From JABDJL01 sp963664065 (GTDB lineage: Bacteria; Pseudomonadota; Gammaproteobacteria; Xanthomonadales; SZUA-36): DNA of 64,000 nt. A model generated the notes under the pieces. It saw nothing but the letters and a program-made list of their open reading frames with translations, had not been told where the DNA came from and searched no databases. Location: positions 1,302,001 to 1,366,000 of the forward strand of contig OY760942.1 in the NCBI GenBank assembly GCA_963664065.1, given 5' to 3'. Below are positions 36,840 through 44,983 of this stretch, piece after piece (position 1 is the first letter of the stretch; every line of letters begins with the position of its first letter). The translations under genes were made by a program, and so were the position numbers.

Positions 36840-37508
36840 GTGGGGCATCGACAAGCGAAGAGCAAGCTTTTCGACGGGTTCGCCGAAGTTGCCGAGTCAC
36901 TGGGAAACGGACGGCGCGTTGAATTAATCGACCTCCTGTCTCAAGGCGAACACCATGTCAAAGGCCTTGCCGCCGAGATCGATCAGAGTGTGGCCAACAC
37001 CTCTTTCCATCTTCGAGCACTCGCTGCAGCGGGTCTCGTTTCCACTCGGCGGGACGGGAACCGCGTCTATTACCGACTTGCATCCCAAAGTGTTGCCGAC
37101 CTTTGGCGCGCATTGCGGGTCGTTTCTAAAGACCACTTCAATCTGCTCGACGAACTCGCAAGGGCATATCTTGGTGACCGCAGCAGCCTCGACCAGATCA
37201 GCCGTGAAGAACTTGTCAGAGGTTTAGACGATGGCGACATCATCGTACTTGACGTCCGACCTGAGCGCGAATACGCCGCCGGGCATATAGTAGGCGCGTT
37301 GTCCATCCCGATTGATCAGCTCGCCAAACAGGTGCGTGCGCTGCGCACCGATGTGGAAATCGTTGTGTATTGCCGTGGACCTTTCTGTGTCTTCGCTGAC
37401 GATGCCGTCCGACTCCTTCGCCACTCGGAACGGCGTGTCCGGCGACTTGAGGATGGGTTCCCTGAATGGCGAAATGCCCGGCTACCTGTCAAGTCTTCCA
37501 TGAGCTAG
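36840..37508 (+). CDS. ArsR-family regulator fused to a rhodanese domain
   Basis: 222 residues from GTG 36840; gggag lies about 11 nt upstream. The N-terminal half is an ArsR/SmtB winged helix (ESLGNGRRVELIDLLSQGEH, VANTSFHLRALAAAGLVSTR). The C-terminal half is a rhodanese domain (IIVLDVRPEREYAAGHIVGA) with active-site Cys loop VVYCRGPFCVFAD. In the metal-binding branch of ArsR the sensing Cys sit in the helix; here the rhodanese Cys is the likely sensor, so persulfide or sulfane sulfur is the probable signal. It is divergent from the broken MBL-MFS operon, with paired operators between. Confidence 0.88.
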   Translation: MGHRQAKSKLFDGFAEVAESLGNGRRVELIDLLSQGEHHVKGLAAEIDQSVANTSFHLRALAAAGLVSTRRDGNRVYYRLASQSVADLWRALRVVSKDHFNLLDELARAYLGDRSSLDQISREELVRGLDDGDIIVLDVRPEREYAAGHIVGALSIPIDQLAKQVRALRTDVEIVVYCRGPFCVFADDAVRLLRHSERRVRRLEDGFPEWRNARLPVKSSMS

Positions 37509-37568
37509 TGTGGTGTAACGAATAAGGTGTGCATATCAGAGACCCACAAGAGCATTCGCGATTACAAA

Positions 37569-37598
37569 TCGCTCCCACAAGAGGTCATCGCTCCCACA
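37569..37598. repeat. REP-like short repeat pair
   Basis: TCGCTCCCACA occurs at 37569-37579 and again at 37588-37598; a near copy (TCGCTCCTACA) is at 39101-39111. Such GTGGGAGCGA repeats are common intergenic elements in gammaproteobacteria. Confidence 0.55.
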
Positions 37599-37640
37599 GG
37601 TGCATGACTATCACTGAATCAGATCAGATCCCGGTAATTT

Positions 37641-38558
37641 TTAATTCCAGATCACGGTGAAGTTGTCGATACCGTTGAAAACCAGTGCGCAGTAACTCGC
37701 CACCAAGACAGCGACGAGCAGCGAGATTCGCCGATCCGGTGCAGGGTAAGCCTCCCTGGCCAGAAGCAGAAGTTGCCAGAAGAGATAGCACTCCAGTGCA
37801 AAAGGCATGAAGCCAAGGTAGCCGGCCAACGGCATCTCAAATATTTTCCAGAAATTGAACAGCGGTATCGCGTAAATCCACTTCGCACCTGACCAGTAGT
37901 TCCAGAATTCCCATAGCATGCCGCATGCCAATCCCGCCAACATCAGCCGCACCAGACGCGCATAGGAGCCCTGGGCTGCCTGGCCCAGCAACGAAGCATC
38001 ACGCTTGCGCCGGTAGATCAGTGGATCGAGGATGAAAACGGGTCCCACCCACAGCAGCGGGAAACAGTAGCGCGGCAGCAGTATGACCAGTGCCAACATC
38101 AACCAACCGGCCAGCACACAGCCGTTCAACAAGCGTGGGGTAACCCGGACCGCAGGGCCTGGCACGCGCCGGGTGAGTCCCAGGTTGCCGAGAAGCGTAT
38201 CAAGTTCGAGGATCGCCGGCAGCACGGTGGCGAAAGACACCCCGTAAGCCAGCCAGCGCAACCAGGTCAGTTCGATCACGTCAAGGTATAACCAGTTGTG
38301 CAGGTGGAAATTCCAGATTTCGAAAAACAGCCACACGATAATGGAAAAACCGGCCACCCACGCCAGTTGCTGGCTCGCGCCAAGAACCAGTGAATTGCCG
38401 GCGCGCCGGGCGTTGATGGCCGCGATGACCGGAATGAAGGTCCACCACGCAAACAGGTAAAAGAAGGTCTTGAAGGGTTCCACGCCCATTAACATCAGGA
38501 CGAAGAAGACCACGTGAAGGGCAACACCCAGTCCGATGAAAAGCGGTGCTCGTCGCAT
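37641..38558 (-). CDS. Multi-pass membrane protein of unknown function
   Basis: 305 residues with about eight hydrophobic segments (for example FIGLGVALHVVFFVLMLMGV, TFIPVIAAINA, LLNGCVLAGWLMLALVILL). A conserved-looking cytoplasm/membrane patch is MLWEFWNYWSGAKWIYAIP followed by EMPLAGYLGFMPFALECYLF, which faintly resembles lycopene cyclase/CruF-type membrane enzymes; the similarity is too weak for a functional call. It starts at ATG 38558 and stands alone, convergent with the ArsR gene. No carotenoid genes are nearby. Confidence 0.7.
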   Translation of the reverse strand: MRRAPLFIGLGVALHVVFFVLMLMGVEPFKTFFYLFAWWTFIPVIAAINARRAGNSLVLGASQQLAWVAGFSIIVWLFFEIWNFHLHNWLYLDVIELTWLRWLAYGVSFATVLPAILELDTLLGNLGLTRRVPGPAVRVTPRLLNGCVLAGWLMLALVILLPRYCFPLLWVGPVFILDPLIYRRKRDASLLGQAAQGSYARLVRLMLAGLACGMLWEFWNYWSGAKWIYAIPLFNFWKIFEMPLAGYLGFMPFALECYLFWQLLLLAREAYPAPDRRISLLVAVLVASYCALVFNGIDNFTVIWN

Positions 38559-38678
38559 AGAAAAGCGTGCTCAGCTTAAAAAAAGATTTGACCCAGAAAG
38601 ACAATCAGAAGCCTAACTCTAATGGGTTGGTCCAGTCTACAATTCAAACCCTGTCAATCTGAAGAGCAGGCCATTCAC

Positions 38679-39092
38679 TTGAACATCGAATACAAACTAA
38701 ACCAGGCCATCAATGCAGATGAATTCGCCGAACTGTTGAAACGCAGTTCCCTGAGCGAGCGTCGCCCGGCCGATGATCGCGACTGTTTAAAAGGCATGGT
38801 TGAGAACACCAACCTGTTAATCACTGCCTGGCATGGGGATGTGCTGGTTGGAGTTTCACGCTCGATGACGGATTTTCATTTTGCCTGCTACCTGTCTGAC
38901 CTGGCTATTGATGAGACCTATCAAAAACGCGGTATTGGCAAGCGGTTGATCGAGCTGACCCAGGAGCAATTGGGCCCCAAATGCAGTTTGATCCTGTTAT
39001 CTGCACCAGCGGTGAATGAGTACTACCCCCGAATTGGCTTCAGTCATTATCCGCGTCGTTGGGTGTTGGAGCCTGATTCCAGAATTACATGA
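38679..39092 (+). CDS. GNAT-family N-acetyltransferase
   Basis: 137 residues from TTG 38679, with gaagagcagg upstream; the frame is open to 38622. The GNAT core is clear: substrate strand LLITAWHGDVLVGVSRSMTD, the beta4 strand YLSDLAIDETYQKRGIGKRL which holds the acetyl-CoA loop QKRGIGKRL, and a C-terminal YYPRIGFSHYP. It transfers an acetyl group from acetyl-CoA to an amine; the acceptor is unknown. It stands alone. Confidence 0.85.
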   Translation: MNIEYKLNQAINADEFAELLKRSSLSERRPADDRDCLKGMVENTNLLITAWHGDVLVGVSRSMTDFHFACYLSDLAIDETYQKRGIGKRLIELTQEQLGPKCSLILLSAPAVNEYYPRIGFSHYPRRWVLEPDSRIT

Positions 39093-39233
39093 GCTGATCC
39101 TCGCTCCTACAAGTAATCGAGTAAAACTGATCTATGTGATAAAGAAAGGTCGGGCTAGAGTGGAGCCATGTCGCCAGCCGCAAATAGCATTCTGCCAGAT
39201 AATTCCGCTTTAATACTTCTTCCATTGCTTCTA

Positions 39234-39257
39234 TACTGTAGTTTATAAGCTACAGTA
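39234..39257. promoter_or_regulatory. Palindromic operator of a toxin-antitoxin promoter
   Basis: TACTGTAG (39234-39241) and CTACAGTA (39250-39257) form a perfect inverted repeat around TTTATAAG, 7 bp before the start of a HigB-like toxin fragment. This form is typical of operators bound by HigA/XRE antitoxins. Confidence 0.65.
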
Positions 39258-39263
39258 TATTGA

Positions 39264-39351
39264 GTGGCTGAATACCAGATTTGGGAGTACCTCACAGAAA
39301 ATGGGGGCAGTCCATTCAGTATTTGGCTAAACGACCTGCGCGACCTGCGGG
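39264..39351 (+). pseudogene. HigB/Gp49-like toxin, only the N-terminus remains
   Basis: GTG 39264 reads VAEYQIWEYLTENGGSPFSI followed by WLNDLRDLR, the N-terminus of RelE-superfamily toxins of the phage-Gp49/HigB type (typically about 100 residues, with SPFxxWLxxL). The frame then runs into the end of IS copy D at 39352 and stops inside it. The catalytic C-terminal part and the antitoxin gene are absent. The predicted operator upstream is intact. Confidence 0.7.
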
Positions 39352-39641
39352 TGTGTGACGTCAGCCCATATGGGGCCAATCAACTGCTTTAACTAAGAGA
39401 CACTTCTGCTATTTTTAACCTGAAGCAGAGGAGTCTCAATATGAGCATGTCAAACACCACCAAACGGGTCAAGGAGATCCGCCGCAATACCCGTCGCAAG
39501 TTCTCGTCAGAGGAAAAGATCCGTATCGTACTGGATGGATTGCGCGGTGAAAGCTCGATCGCTGAACTGTGTCGCCAGGAAGGTATTAACAACAATCTGT
39601 ATTACCGCTGGAGCAAGGATTTTCTGGAGGCCGGTAAAAAG
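39352..39641 (+). mobile_element. IS3-family insertion sequence, copy D (5' 290 bp only)
   Basis: Identical to the first 290 bp of copy C, including the terminal repeat TGTGTGACGTC and the first 67 or so codons of orfA (ATG 39441). At 39641-39645 it changes abruptly to the middle of an alpha/beta hydrolase gene. It is the product of a deletion from inside the IS into the neighbouring gene, or of one-ended transposition. Confidence 0.92.
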
Positions 39642-39930
39642 TGCCCATGGACAGGCCGACAAAATGGCAGGGAAAGCAGTCCAGTTTCCGAATGAGTTCT
39701 GCGGCATCTTCAGTCAGGGAATCTATGTCGTAGCCGGACGGCGTAATTTCGCTCCGCCCCTGTCCCCTGTGGTCATAGGCAATACACCGGTAGCGGCTTT
39801 TGAACTCTGTAACCTGGTCACGAAACATCAGACTGCTGAGCAAAAGGCCATGGGAAAAAACTATGGTCTCCGGACCGGAACCGGTATCTTCATAGTAAAT
39901 ACTGGCGCCGTTAAGCTTGATGAATGGCAT
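39642..39930 (-). pseudogene. Alpha/beta hydrolase, C-terminal two thirds missing
   Basis: From ATG 39930, with AGGGGTGAG upstream, the frame encodes an alpha/beta hydrolase N-terminus: SIYYEDTGSGPETIVFSHGL, CIAYDHRGQGRSE, and nucleophile elbow VGLSMG. It ends at the junction with IS copy D; the open frame runs on into IS sequence to 39586. The lid, catalytic Asp and His are lost. The 3-oxoadipate enol-lactonase type of hydrolase begins like this, but the fragment is too short to decide. Confidence 0.85.
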
Positions 39931-40009
39931 GGCTCACCCCTGAAATGCATGGTAAAAGTATAACTGCCTGAATACAGATGCTGAACAGTCAAATCCGCAA
40001 GCGGGTGTA

Positions 40010-40825
40010 ATGATCGAATATATTACTTTGGGTATCGCCATGTTACTGACCGGCCTGGTCGGGGGAATCCTGGCCGGGCTTCTGGGTGTGGGTGGTGGCA
40101 TCGTCATCGTTCCGATGCTGGAATTTGCGCTGGGATTCGCGGGAGTTGACCCTGCAATCCGCATGCACATTGCCGTTGCGACATCGCTGGCCATTATCAT
40201 CCCGACATCAATTTCATCGACAAGGTCACACCTGAAGCGGCATGCAGTAGATGTCCCGTTGGCGAAGCAGTGGGCCGCCTGGATATTTGCCGGGGCCTTA
40301 TTTGGGACCTGGGTGGCGAGCCAGTTGCACAGCCGGATTCTAACGGCCATTTTTGCCGGCGTGGCATTCCTCGTGGCATTGAAAATGATTTTTCCAATGG
40401 ACGACAGGACCTGGACCACCGAAGTACCACGCGGGCTGGGAATAAAGTCAGTACCCACCCTGATAGGTTTTATCTCGACAATGATGGGAATTGGTGGCGG
40501 GTCTCTGAGTGTCCCGACGCTGACGCATTTCGGGGAACCGATTCACCGTGCGGTCGGTACCGCTGCGCTGTTTGGCTTGTTAATTGCCATCCCCGGTACC
40601 CTGGGGTTCATGATTACAGGTTTCGGCAACCCTTCGCTGCCGCCGGGTAATATTGGTTATGTCAGCCTGGTTGGGCTCGCGTTGATTGCACCGACCACGG
40701 TGTTGGCCGCCCCCCTTGGTGCCCGCCTGGCTCACGCGATGAACAAACGACAGCTGAGCTTGTTGTTTGGTGTTTTCCTGCTGATTGTTGCCGTTCGAAT
40801 GCTGCTTAGAACCATTTCAGCTTGA
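40010..40825 (+). CDS. TauE/SafE-family sulfite or anion exporter
   Basis: 271 residues, about eight membrane helices. It has the family's pseudo-repeat, with GGILAGLLGVGGGIVIVPML in the first half and MMGIGGGSLSVPTLTHFG in the second. Members move sulfite, sulfoacetate or other organic anions across the inner membrane. It is divergent from the alpha/beta hydrolase fragment and convergent with kynU, so a role in the kynurenine pathway is possible only by position. Start ATG 40010. Confidence 0.9.
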   Translation: MIEYITLGIAMLLTGLVGGILAGLLGVGGGIVIVPMLEFALGFAGVDPAIRMHIAVATSLAIIIPTSISSTRSHLKRHAVDVPLAKQWAAWIFAGALFGTWVASQLHSRILTAIFAGVAFLVALKMIFPMDDRTWTTEVPRGLGIKSVPTLIGFISTMMGIGGGSLSVPTLTHFGEPIHRAVGTAALFGLLIAIPGTLGFMITGFGNPSLPPGNIGYVSLVGLALIAPTTVLAAPLGARLAHAMNKRQLSLLFGVFLLIVAVRMLLRTISA

Positions 40826-40883
40826 GCCCATGACAGCTGTCAGGAATGAAAAACAAGGGGATTAAGAACCGGGTTCATAACAC

Positions 40884-42167
40884 TTATCTGGTACGTTCCA
40901 GCAATTGCTTCATAATTTCACCGGCTCGAAATACATCCTCGAATGAATTGTACAAAGGCACAGGCGCCAGGCGAATGACGTCCGGTTCCCGGTAATCAAC
41001 GACGACACCCTGATTCATCAATTCGTCGAAAAACGACCGTCCTAGTCCGATCAATTTGAGGGATAGCTGGCAGCCCCTGGCGTGGATATCTTCGGGGCTG
41101 ATAATGCGCAGTTGTACAGACGAGTCCTCGTCGAAGATGTCATGCAGATTAAATTCAAGGAAACCGGTGAGCCGGATACTTTTTTCCCGCAGTGCCGCCA
41201 TTCCGGCCTCCACGAAAATCTCCAGGGAGGCTTTCTTGACTGCCATGCCCAGTATGGGCTCATTACTAATCTGCCAGCCTTCCGCTCCCGGCATGGGGCG
41301 AAAAGTGTTTTCCATCTCGAATCGCCGTTCCTTGTCATGTCCCCACCAGCCGCCGAAACGTGGCAATTCAAGGTCCTGGCCATGTTTCTCGTGAATGTAA
41401 ATGCCAGCGATATTGCCGGCCCCTGAATTTAGGTATTTGTAGGAGCACCAGGCCGCAAAGTCGACGTTCCAGTCGTGCATCTGAAGCGGAAGATTACCGG
41501 CCGCGTGAGCCAGGTCAAAGCCGGCAATTGCACCCGCCTCATGTGCGGCTTTGGTAAGCTTTGGCAGGTCGAAAAACTGGCCGGTGAAGTAATTGACAGC
41601 ACCAAAAAAGACCATCGCCAGTTCATCCCGGTGTTCTTCAATGGCTGCCAGGATATCTTCTTCCCTGATCACAAACTCACCTTCGCGCGGAGCGATTTCG
41701 ATGATCGCTTCATCGGGATCGAAGCCATGAAACCTTGTCTGGGTCTCCAACATGTATCGATCGGAGGGAAACATTTTTGATTCACTGATGATCTTGTAGC
41801 GTTTGGCGGTCGGTCGGTAAAAAGAAATAAACTGAAAGTGGAGGTTCACGGTCAGCGAATTCATACACACCACTTCGCTGTGTTTTGCCCCAACGATGTC
41901 AGCCACCATGGGTGTCAGCAACTCGTGATAATTCACCCAGGGATTGTGTGCGTGAAAGTGACCTTCAACGCCGAGTTCCGCCCAGTCGGAAAGCTCAGTC
42001 TCCAGCGCGGCCCTGGCCGATTTGGGCATCAAGCCGAGAGAGTTGCCGGTAAAGTATAGTGCCTGTTTTCCATTCACACGGGGATGATGAAAGCGATCCC
42101 TGAAGTGTCCCAGGGCGTCCTCGCTGTCCTGTTTTCGTGCAAATTGAAGAGAATTCTCGAAATTCAT
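40884..42167 (-). CDS. kynU: Kynureninase
   Basis: A PLP enzyme that splits kynurenine or 3-hydroxykynurenine into (3-hydroxy)anthranilate and alanine. 427 residues. It has YFTGNSLGLMPKSAR, the phosphate/substrate region MNSLTVNLHFQFISFY, GFDLAHAAGNLPLQMHDWNV with the PLP-binding Asp, and the Schiff-base Lys in WCSYKYLNSGAG. It starts at ATG 42167 and is 48 bp downstream of the ACMS decarboxylase gene on the same strand, so the two are probably one transcript. Its product feeds the 3-hydroxyanthranilate dioxygenase encoded on the opposite strand at 44984. Confidence 0.95.
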   Translation of the reverse strand: MNFENSLQFARKQDSEDALGHFRDRFHHPRVNGKQALYFTGNSLGLMPKSARAALETELSDWAELGVEGHFHAHNPWVNYHELLTPMVADIVGAKHSEVVCMNSLTVNLHFQFISFYRPTAKRYKIISESKMFPSDRYMLETQTRFHGFDPDEAIIEIAPREGEFVIREEDILAAIEEHRDELAMVFFGAVNYFTGQFFDLPKLTKAAHEAGAIAGFDLAHAAGNLPLQMHDWNVDFAAWCSYKYLNSGAGNIAGIYIHEKHGQDLELPRFGGWWGHDKERRFEMENTFRPMPGAEGWQISNEPILGMAVKKASLEIFVEAGMAALREKSIRLTGFLEFNLHDIFDEDSSVQLRIISPEDIHARGCQLSLKLIGLGRSFFDELMNQGVVVDYREPDVIRLAPVPLYNSFEDVFRAGEIMKQLLERTR

Positions 42168-42215
42168 GCAGACGCTCCATCGGACAGGGTTTCATTCTTC
42201 TCAGTGGGCACGATC

Positions 42216-43226
42216 TTAATCCCCGGGTTCAATGGATATATTGAAAAATGCCGCAGCGTTTTCCGCCAGTATTTTTCTCCTGGTAGTGTCGCCGATCACA
42301 GATGCTTCACGAACCAGTTGCCCCATTTTCTGCTCACCGAGTGGAAACGGGTAGTCGGTGCCGAACATCACGCGATCTTCACCCATTTTGTCTACCAACA
42401 AGCCTAAGGCGCCTTCGTCGAAAACCGCACTGTCGAGGAAGAATCGATCCAGGTAGTGGCTGGGCTTATGTTCTGAACGCCCGCGAGCAATGTCACGATG
42501 CAACCAGGCGTTATCCAACCGGCCCAGCAAAAAAGCAAAGCTGCCGCCACCGTGGGCAAAACAGATCTTGAGCCTGGAGGGGAGCCGGTCAAAGACACCG
42601 CCGAGTATCATGGAAACGATGGACAGTTGCGTTTCCGCCGGCATGGACACGGTCCAGCCCATCATGTAGCGGGCAGTGCGTTCACCTCCAAACATGTCCC
42701 AGGGATGCACGAATACAGGCACATCCTCGTCAGCACAATGCTGCAGGAACCGCTCCAGTTCCTGGTCGTCCATGTTTCGTTTCCCAACATGGTTTCCGAT
42801 CTGCACCCCGACATGTCCATTTTGCTTTGACCGGCTGACTTCCTGGCAGGATAAATCCGTGTCCTGCAGCGGAACCTGGGCCATGACGTGCAGCCTGCCT
42901 TTACCACGGCTACAGATTTCCAGCGCCTCGTCATTGAAAATTTTCGCGCAGTAATGCGCCTGGTCTGCAGGGCGTTCATAGGCAAACAACAGGGGAGTGA
43001 CGCACATGATCTGCTGATCCACGCCGTCGCGGTCCATTTCTTCGAGGCGCTTTTCTGCATCCCAGCAAGCAGAATACACCGGTCGAAAATCCTCAGATCC
43101 CCTCATCAGCATGGCTTTGCCAGGCTCCAGGTGGCGCATCGAAGGCCAGTTGGGCGTGCCAAACCGCGTGCCAAGGTCTTCCCAGGCTTCAGGCAGGAAA
43201 TGTGAATGTATATCCAGTACTTTCAT
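42216..43226 (-). CDS. nbaD: 2-amino-3-carboxymuconate-6-semialdehyde decarboxylase
   Basis: An amidohydrolase-fold metal enzyme (ACMSD) that decarboxylates the ring-opened product of 3-hydroxyanthranilate and so diverts it from quinolinate to 2-aminomuconate semialdehyde. 336 residues. Metal ligands: VLDIHSHFLPEAW at the N-terminus, HPWDMFGG, FAHGGGSFAFLLGRL and FGTDYPFPLGEQ with the catalytic Asp. Length and motifs match bacterial ACMSD. It begins the minus-strand kyn unit, divergent from the dehydrogenase across a 260-bp gap. Confidence 0.94.
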   Translation of the reverse strand: MKVLDIHSHFLPEAWEDLGTRFGTPNWPSMRHLEPGKAMLMRGSEDFRPVYSACWDAEKRLEEMDRDGVDQQIMCVTPLLFAYERPADQAHYCAKIFNDEALEICSRGKGRLHVMAQVPLQDTDLSCQEVSRSKQNGHVGVQIGNHVGKRNMDDQELERFLQHCADEDVPVFVHPWDMFGGERTARYMMGWTVSMPAETQLSIVSMILGGVFDRLPSRLKICFAHGGGSFAFLLGRLDNAWLHRDIARGRSEHKPSHYLDRFFLDSAVFDEGALGLLVDKMGEDRVMFGTDYPFPLGEQKMGQLVREASVIGDTTRRKILAENAAAFFNISIEPGD

Positions 43227-43486
43227 GTTTAATTATTTTGTTCCGAGGGTTTTATGGTTTATCAAGCTCCGTGCAGGGTAGTTTACAAGCGATGGTGCCG
43301 TCCGGGCGGAAAATAAATGGCAGCCCAAAGGGTTAAGGCCCGTTGGCCCGATTGCGGTGTCGGAACACAGGCCCCGTAGGCCTGGCTAGTGTGTCCCGTA
43401 TTCCTCCTTGCACTCGATCCAACGGGCAGATAACGTGACATATGGATATTATTGAGATGGCTACTAAATATGATTCTTCAACCTGA
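43227..43486. promoter_or_regulatory. Divergent promoter region of the kynurenine cluster
   Basis: A 260-bp gap between the minus-strand nbaD-kynU and plus-strand dehydrogenase-dioxygenase units. It must hold promoters for both. I see no clear operator palindrome and no dedicated regulator gene in the cluster. Confidence 0.5.
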
Positions 43487-44965
43487 TTGAATTTGGCATC
43501 TGACTTGGGAACTTCAGCCACCATACAAAACTACATCAACGGGCAATTTGTGACCGGGCCAGGGCTGTTCCCAAACATCAACCCGGCAAATGGGAAACTG
43601 CTTGCACAAGTGTCCGAAGCCAGTGAGGACATGGTGGGCCAGGCCGTGCTATCCGCTCGCGCAGCGCTGAGAGGCGAATGGGGACAGATGCCGGTTGACC
43701 AGCGTTGTGACATGCTGCACAAGCTTGCTGAAGGGATCAATGCCCGCTTCGACGATTTTGTAGAAGCCGAAATCGCGGATACCGGTAAGCCGCTGGAACA
43801 GGCCCGGGTCCTGGATATTCCCAGGGCTGCGGCCAATTTCAAGGTTTTCGCCGACCTTGCCCGTACAACGGGTTCCGAGTGTTTTGAGACCCGGACATCT
43901 GATGGCGGTGCGCTGAACTATTCTGTCAACAAACCGCTGGGCGTCGTCGGCATCATCTCGCCGTGGAACCTGCCATTGTTGCTGCTCACCTGGAAAGTCG
44001 CGCCTGCCCTGGCGGCGGGCAATACCGTGGTGGCAAAACCCTCAGAAGAAACTCCATCCAGCGCCACCCTGCTTGCCGAGGTCTGTCATGAGACAGGAAT
44101 TCCGCACGGAGCCTTCAATCTTGTGCATGGATTCGGTCCCGGTTCAGCCGGTGAATTCCTGACCCGCCACCCCGGTGTTGACGCAATCACCTTCACTGGT
44201 GAATCCTCGACGGGAACCGCCATCATGAAAGCGGTGGCTGACACCGTTAAGCCGGTTTCCTTCGAACTGGGGGGCAAGAATGCCGCGCTGGTTTTTGAAG
44301 ATGCGGATTTCGATGCCGCGGTCAAAGGCACGGCAAGGTCGGTGTTTACGAACTGTGGCCAGGTTTGCCTTTGCACCGAGCGCGTCTATGTGCATCGATC
44401 CATTTTCGACCGCTTTGTCACTGCGCTGACGATGGAAGCTGAATCACTGGTGATTGGCCGGCCACATGATCCGGAGACCAATATTGGTCCATTGATTTCG
44501 CAGGCTCATCGGGAAAAAGTTCTGTCCTATTACCAGATCGCCGGTGAAGAGGGCGCCACGATTGAAACCGGCGGGGGAATCCCGGAATTTGGAGATGAAC
44601 GGGACAACGGGGCGTATATTGAGCCCACGGTGCTTACAGGGCTGAGCGAAAACGCTCGATGTGTAAAGGAAGAAATCTTCGGGCCTGTTTGTCACATCGC
44701 ACCATTCGAGCGCGAAGATGAAGCGATTGCCATGGCCAATGACAGTAATTACGGTCTCGCCGCAGCAGTCTGGACTACAAATTTGCAACGCGGACACCGT
44801 GTCGCAGGAAAGATCGAAGCGGGCATTGTGTGGGTCAACACCTGGTATTTGCGCGACCTTCGCACGCCATTTGGTGGCGTGAAACTGTCCGGCATCGGCC
44901 GGGAAGGTGGCCGGCATTCACTGAACTTCTACTCTGAACCCACCAATATTTGCATCAAGCTCTGA
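43487..44965 (+). CDS. nbaE: 2-aminomuconate (2-hydroxymuconate) semialdehyde dehydrogenase
   Basis: Oxidises 2-aminomuconate semialdehyde to 2-aminomuconate with NAD, pulling the pathway past picolinate. About 490 residues of the ALDH8-like type: ISPWNLPLLLLTWKVAPALAA, KPSEETPSSATLLAE, catalytic Glu in FELGGKNAAL and Cys in NCGQVCLCTERV, and C-terminal RDLRTPFGGVKLSGIGREGG, typical of hydroxymuconic/aminomuconic semialdehyde dehydrogenases. TTG 43487 is the first start; a TTG a few codons later is equally possible. It leads the plus-strand unit, 18 bp before the dioxygenase. Confidence 0.9.
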   Translation: MNLASDLGTSATIQNYINGQFVTGPGLFPNINPANGKLLAQVSEASEDMVGQAVLSARAALRGEWGQMPVDQRCDMLHKLAEGINARFDDFVEAEIADTGKPLEQARVLDIPRAAANFKVFADLARTTGSECFETRTSDGGALNYSVNKPLGVVGIISPWNLPLLLLTWKVAPALAAGNTVVAKPSEETPSSATLLAEVCHETGIPHGAFNLVHGFGPGSAGEFLTRHPGVDAITFTGESSTGTAIMKAVADTVKPVSFELGGKNAALVFEDADFDAAVKGTARSVFTNCGQVCLCTERVYVHRSIFDRFVTALTMEAESLVIGRPHDPETNIGPLISQAHREKVLSYYQIAGEEGATIETGGGIPEFGDERDNGAYIEPTVLTGLSENARCVKEEIFGPVCHIAPFEREDEAIAMANDSNYGLAAAVWTTNLQRGHRVAGKIEAGIVWVNTWYLRDLRTPFGGVKLSGIGREGGRHSLNFYSEPTNICIKL

Positions 44966-44983
44966 TCGAAGGCAGGAATACGA

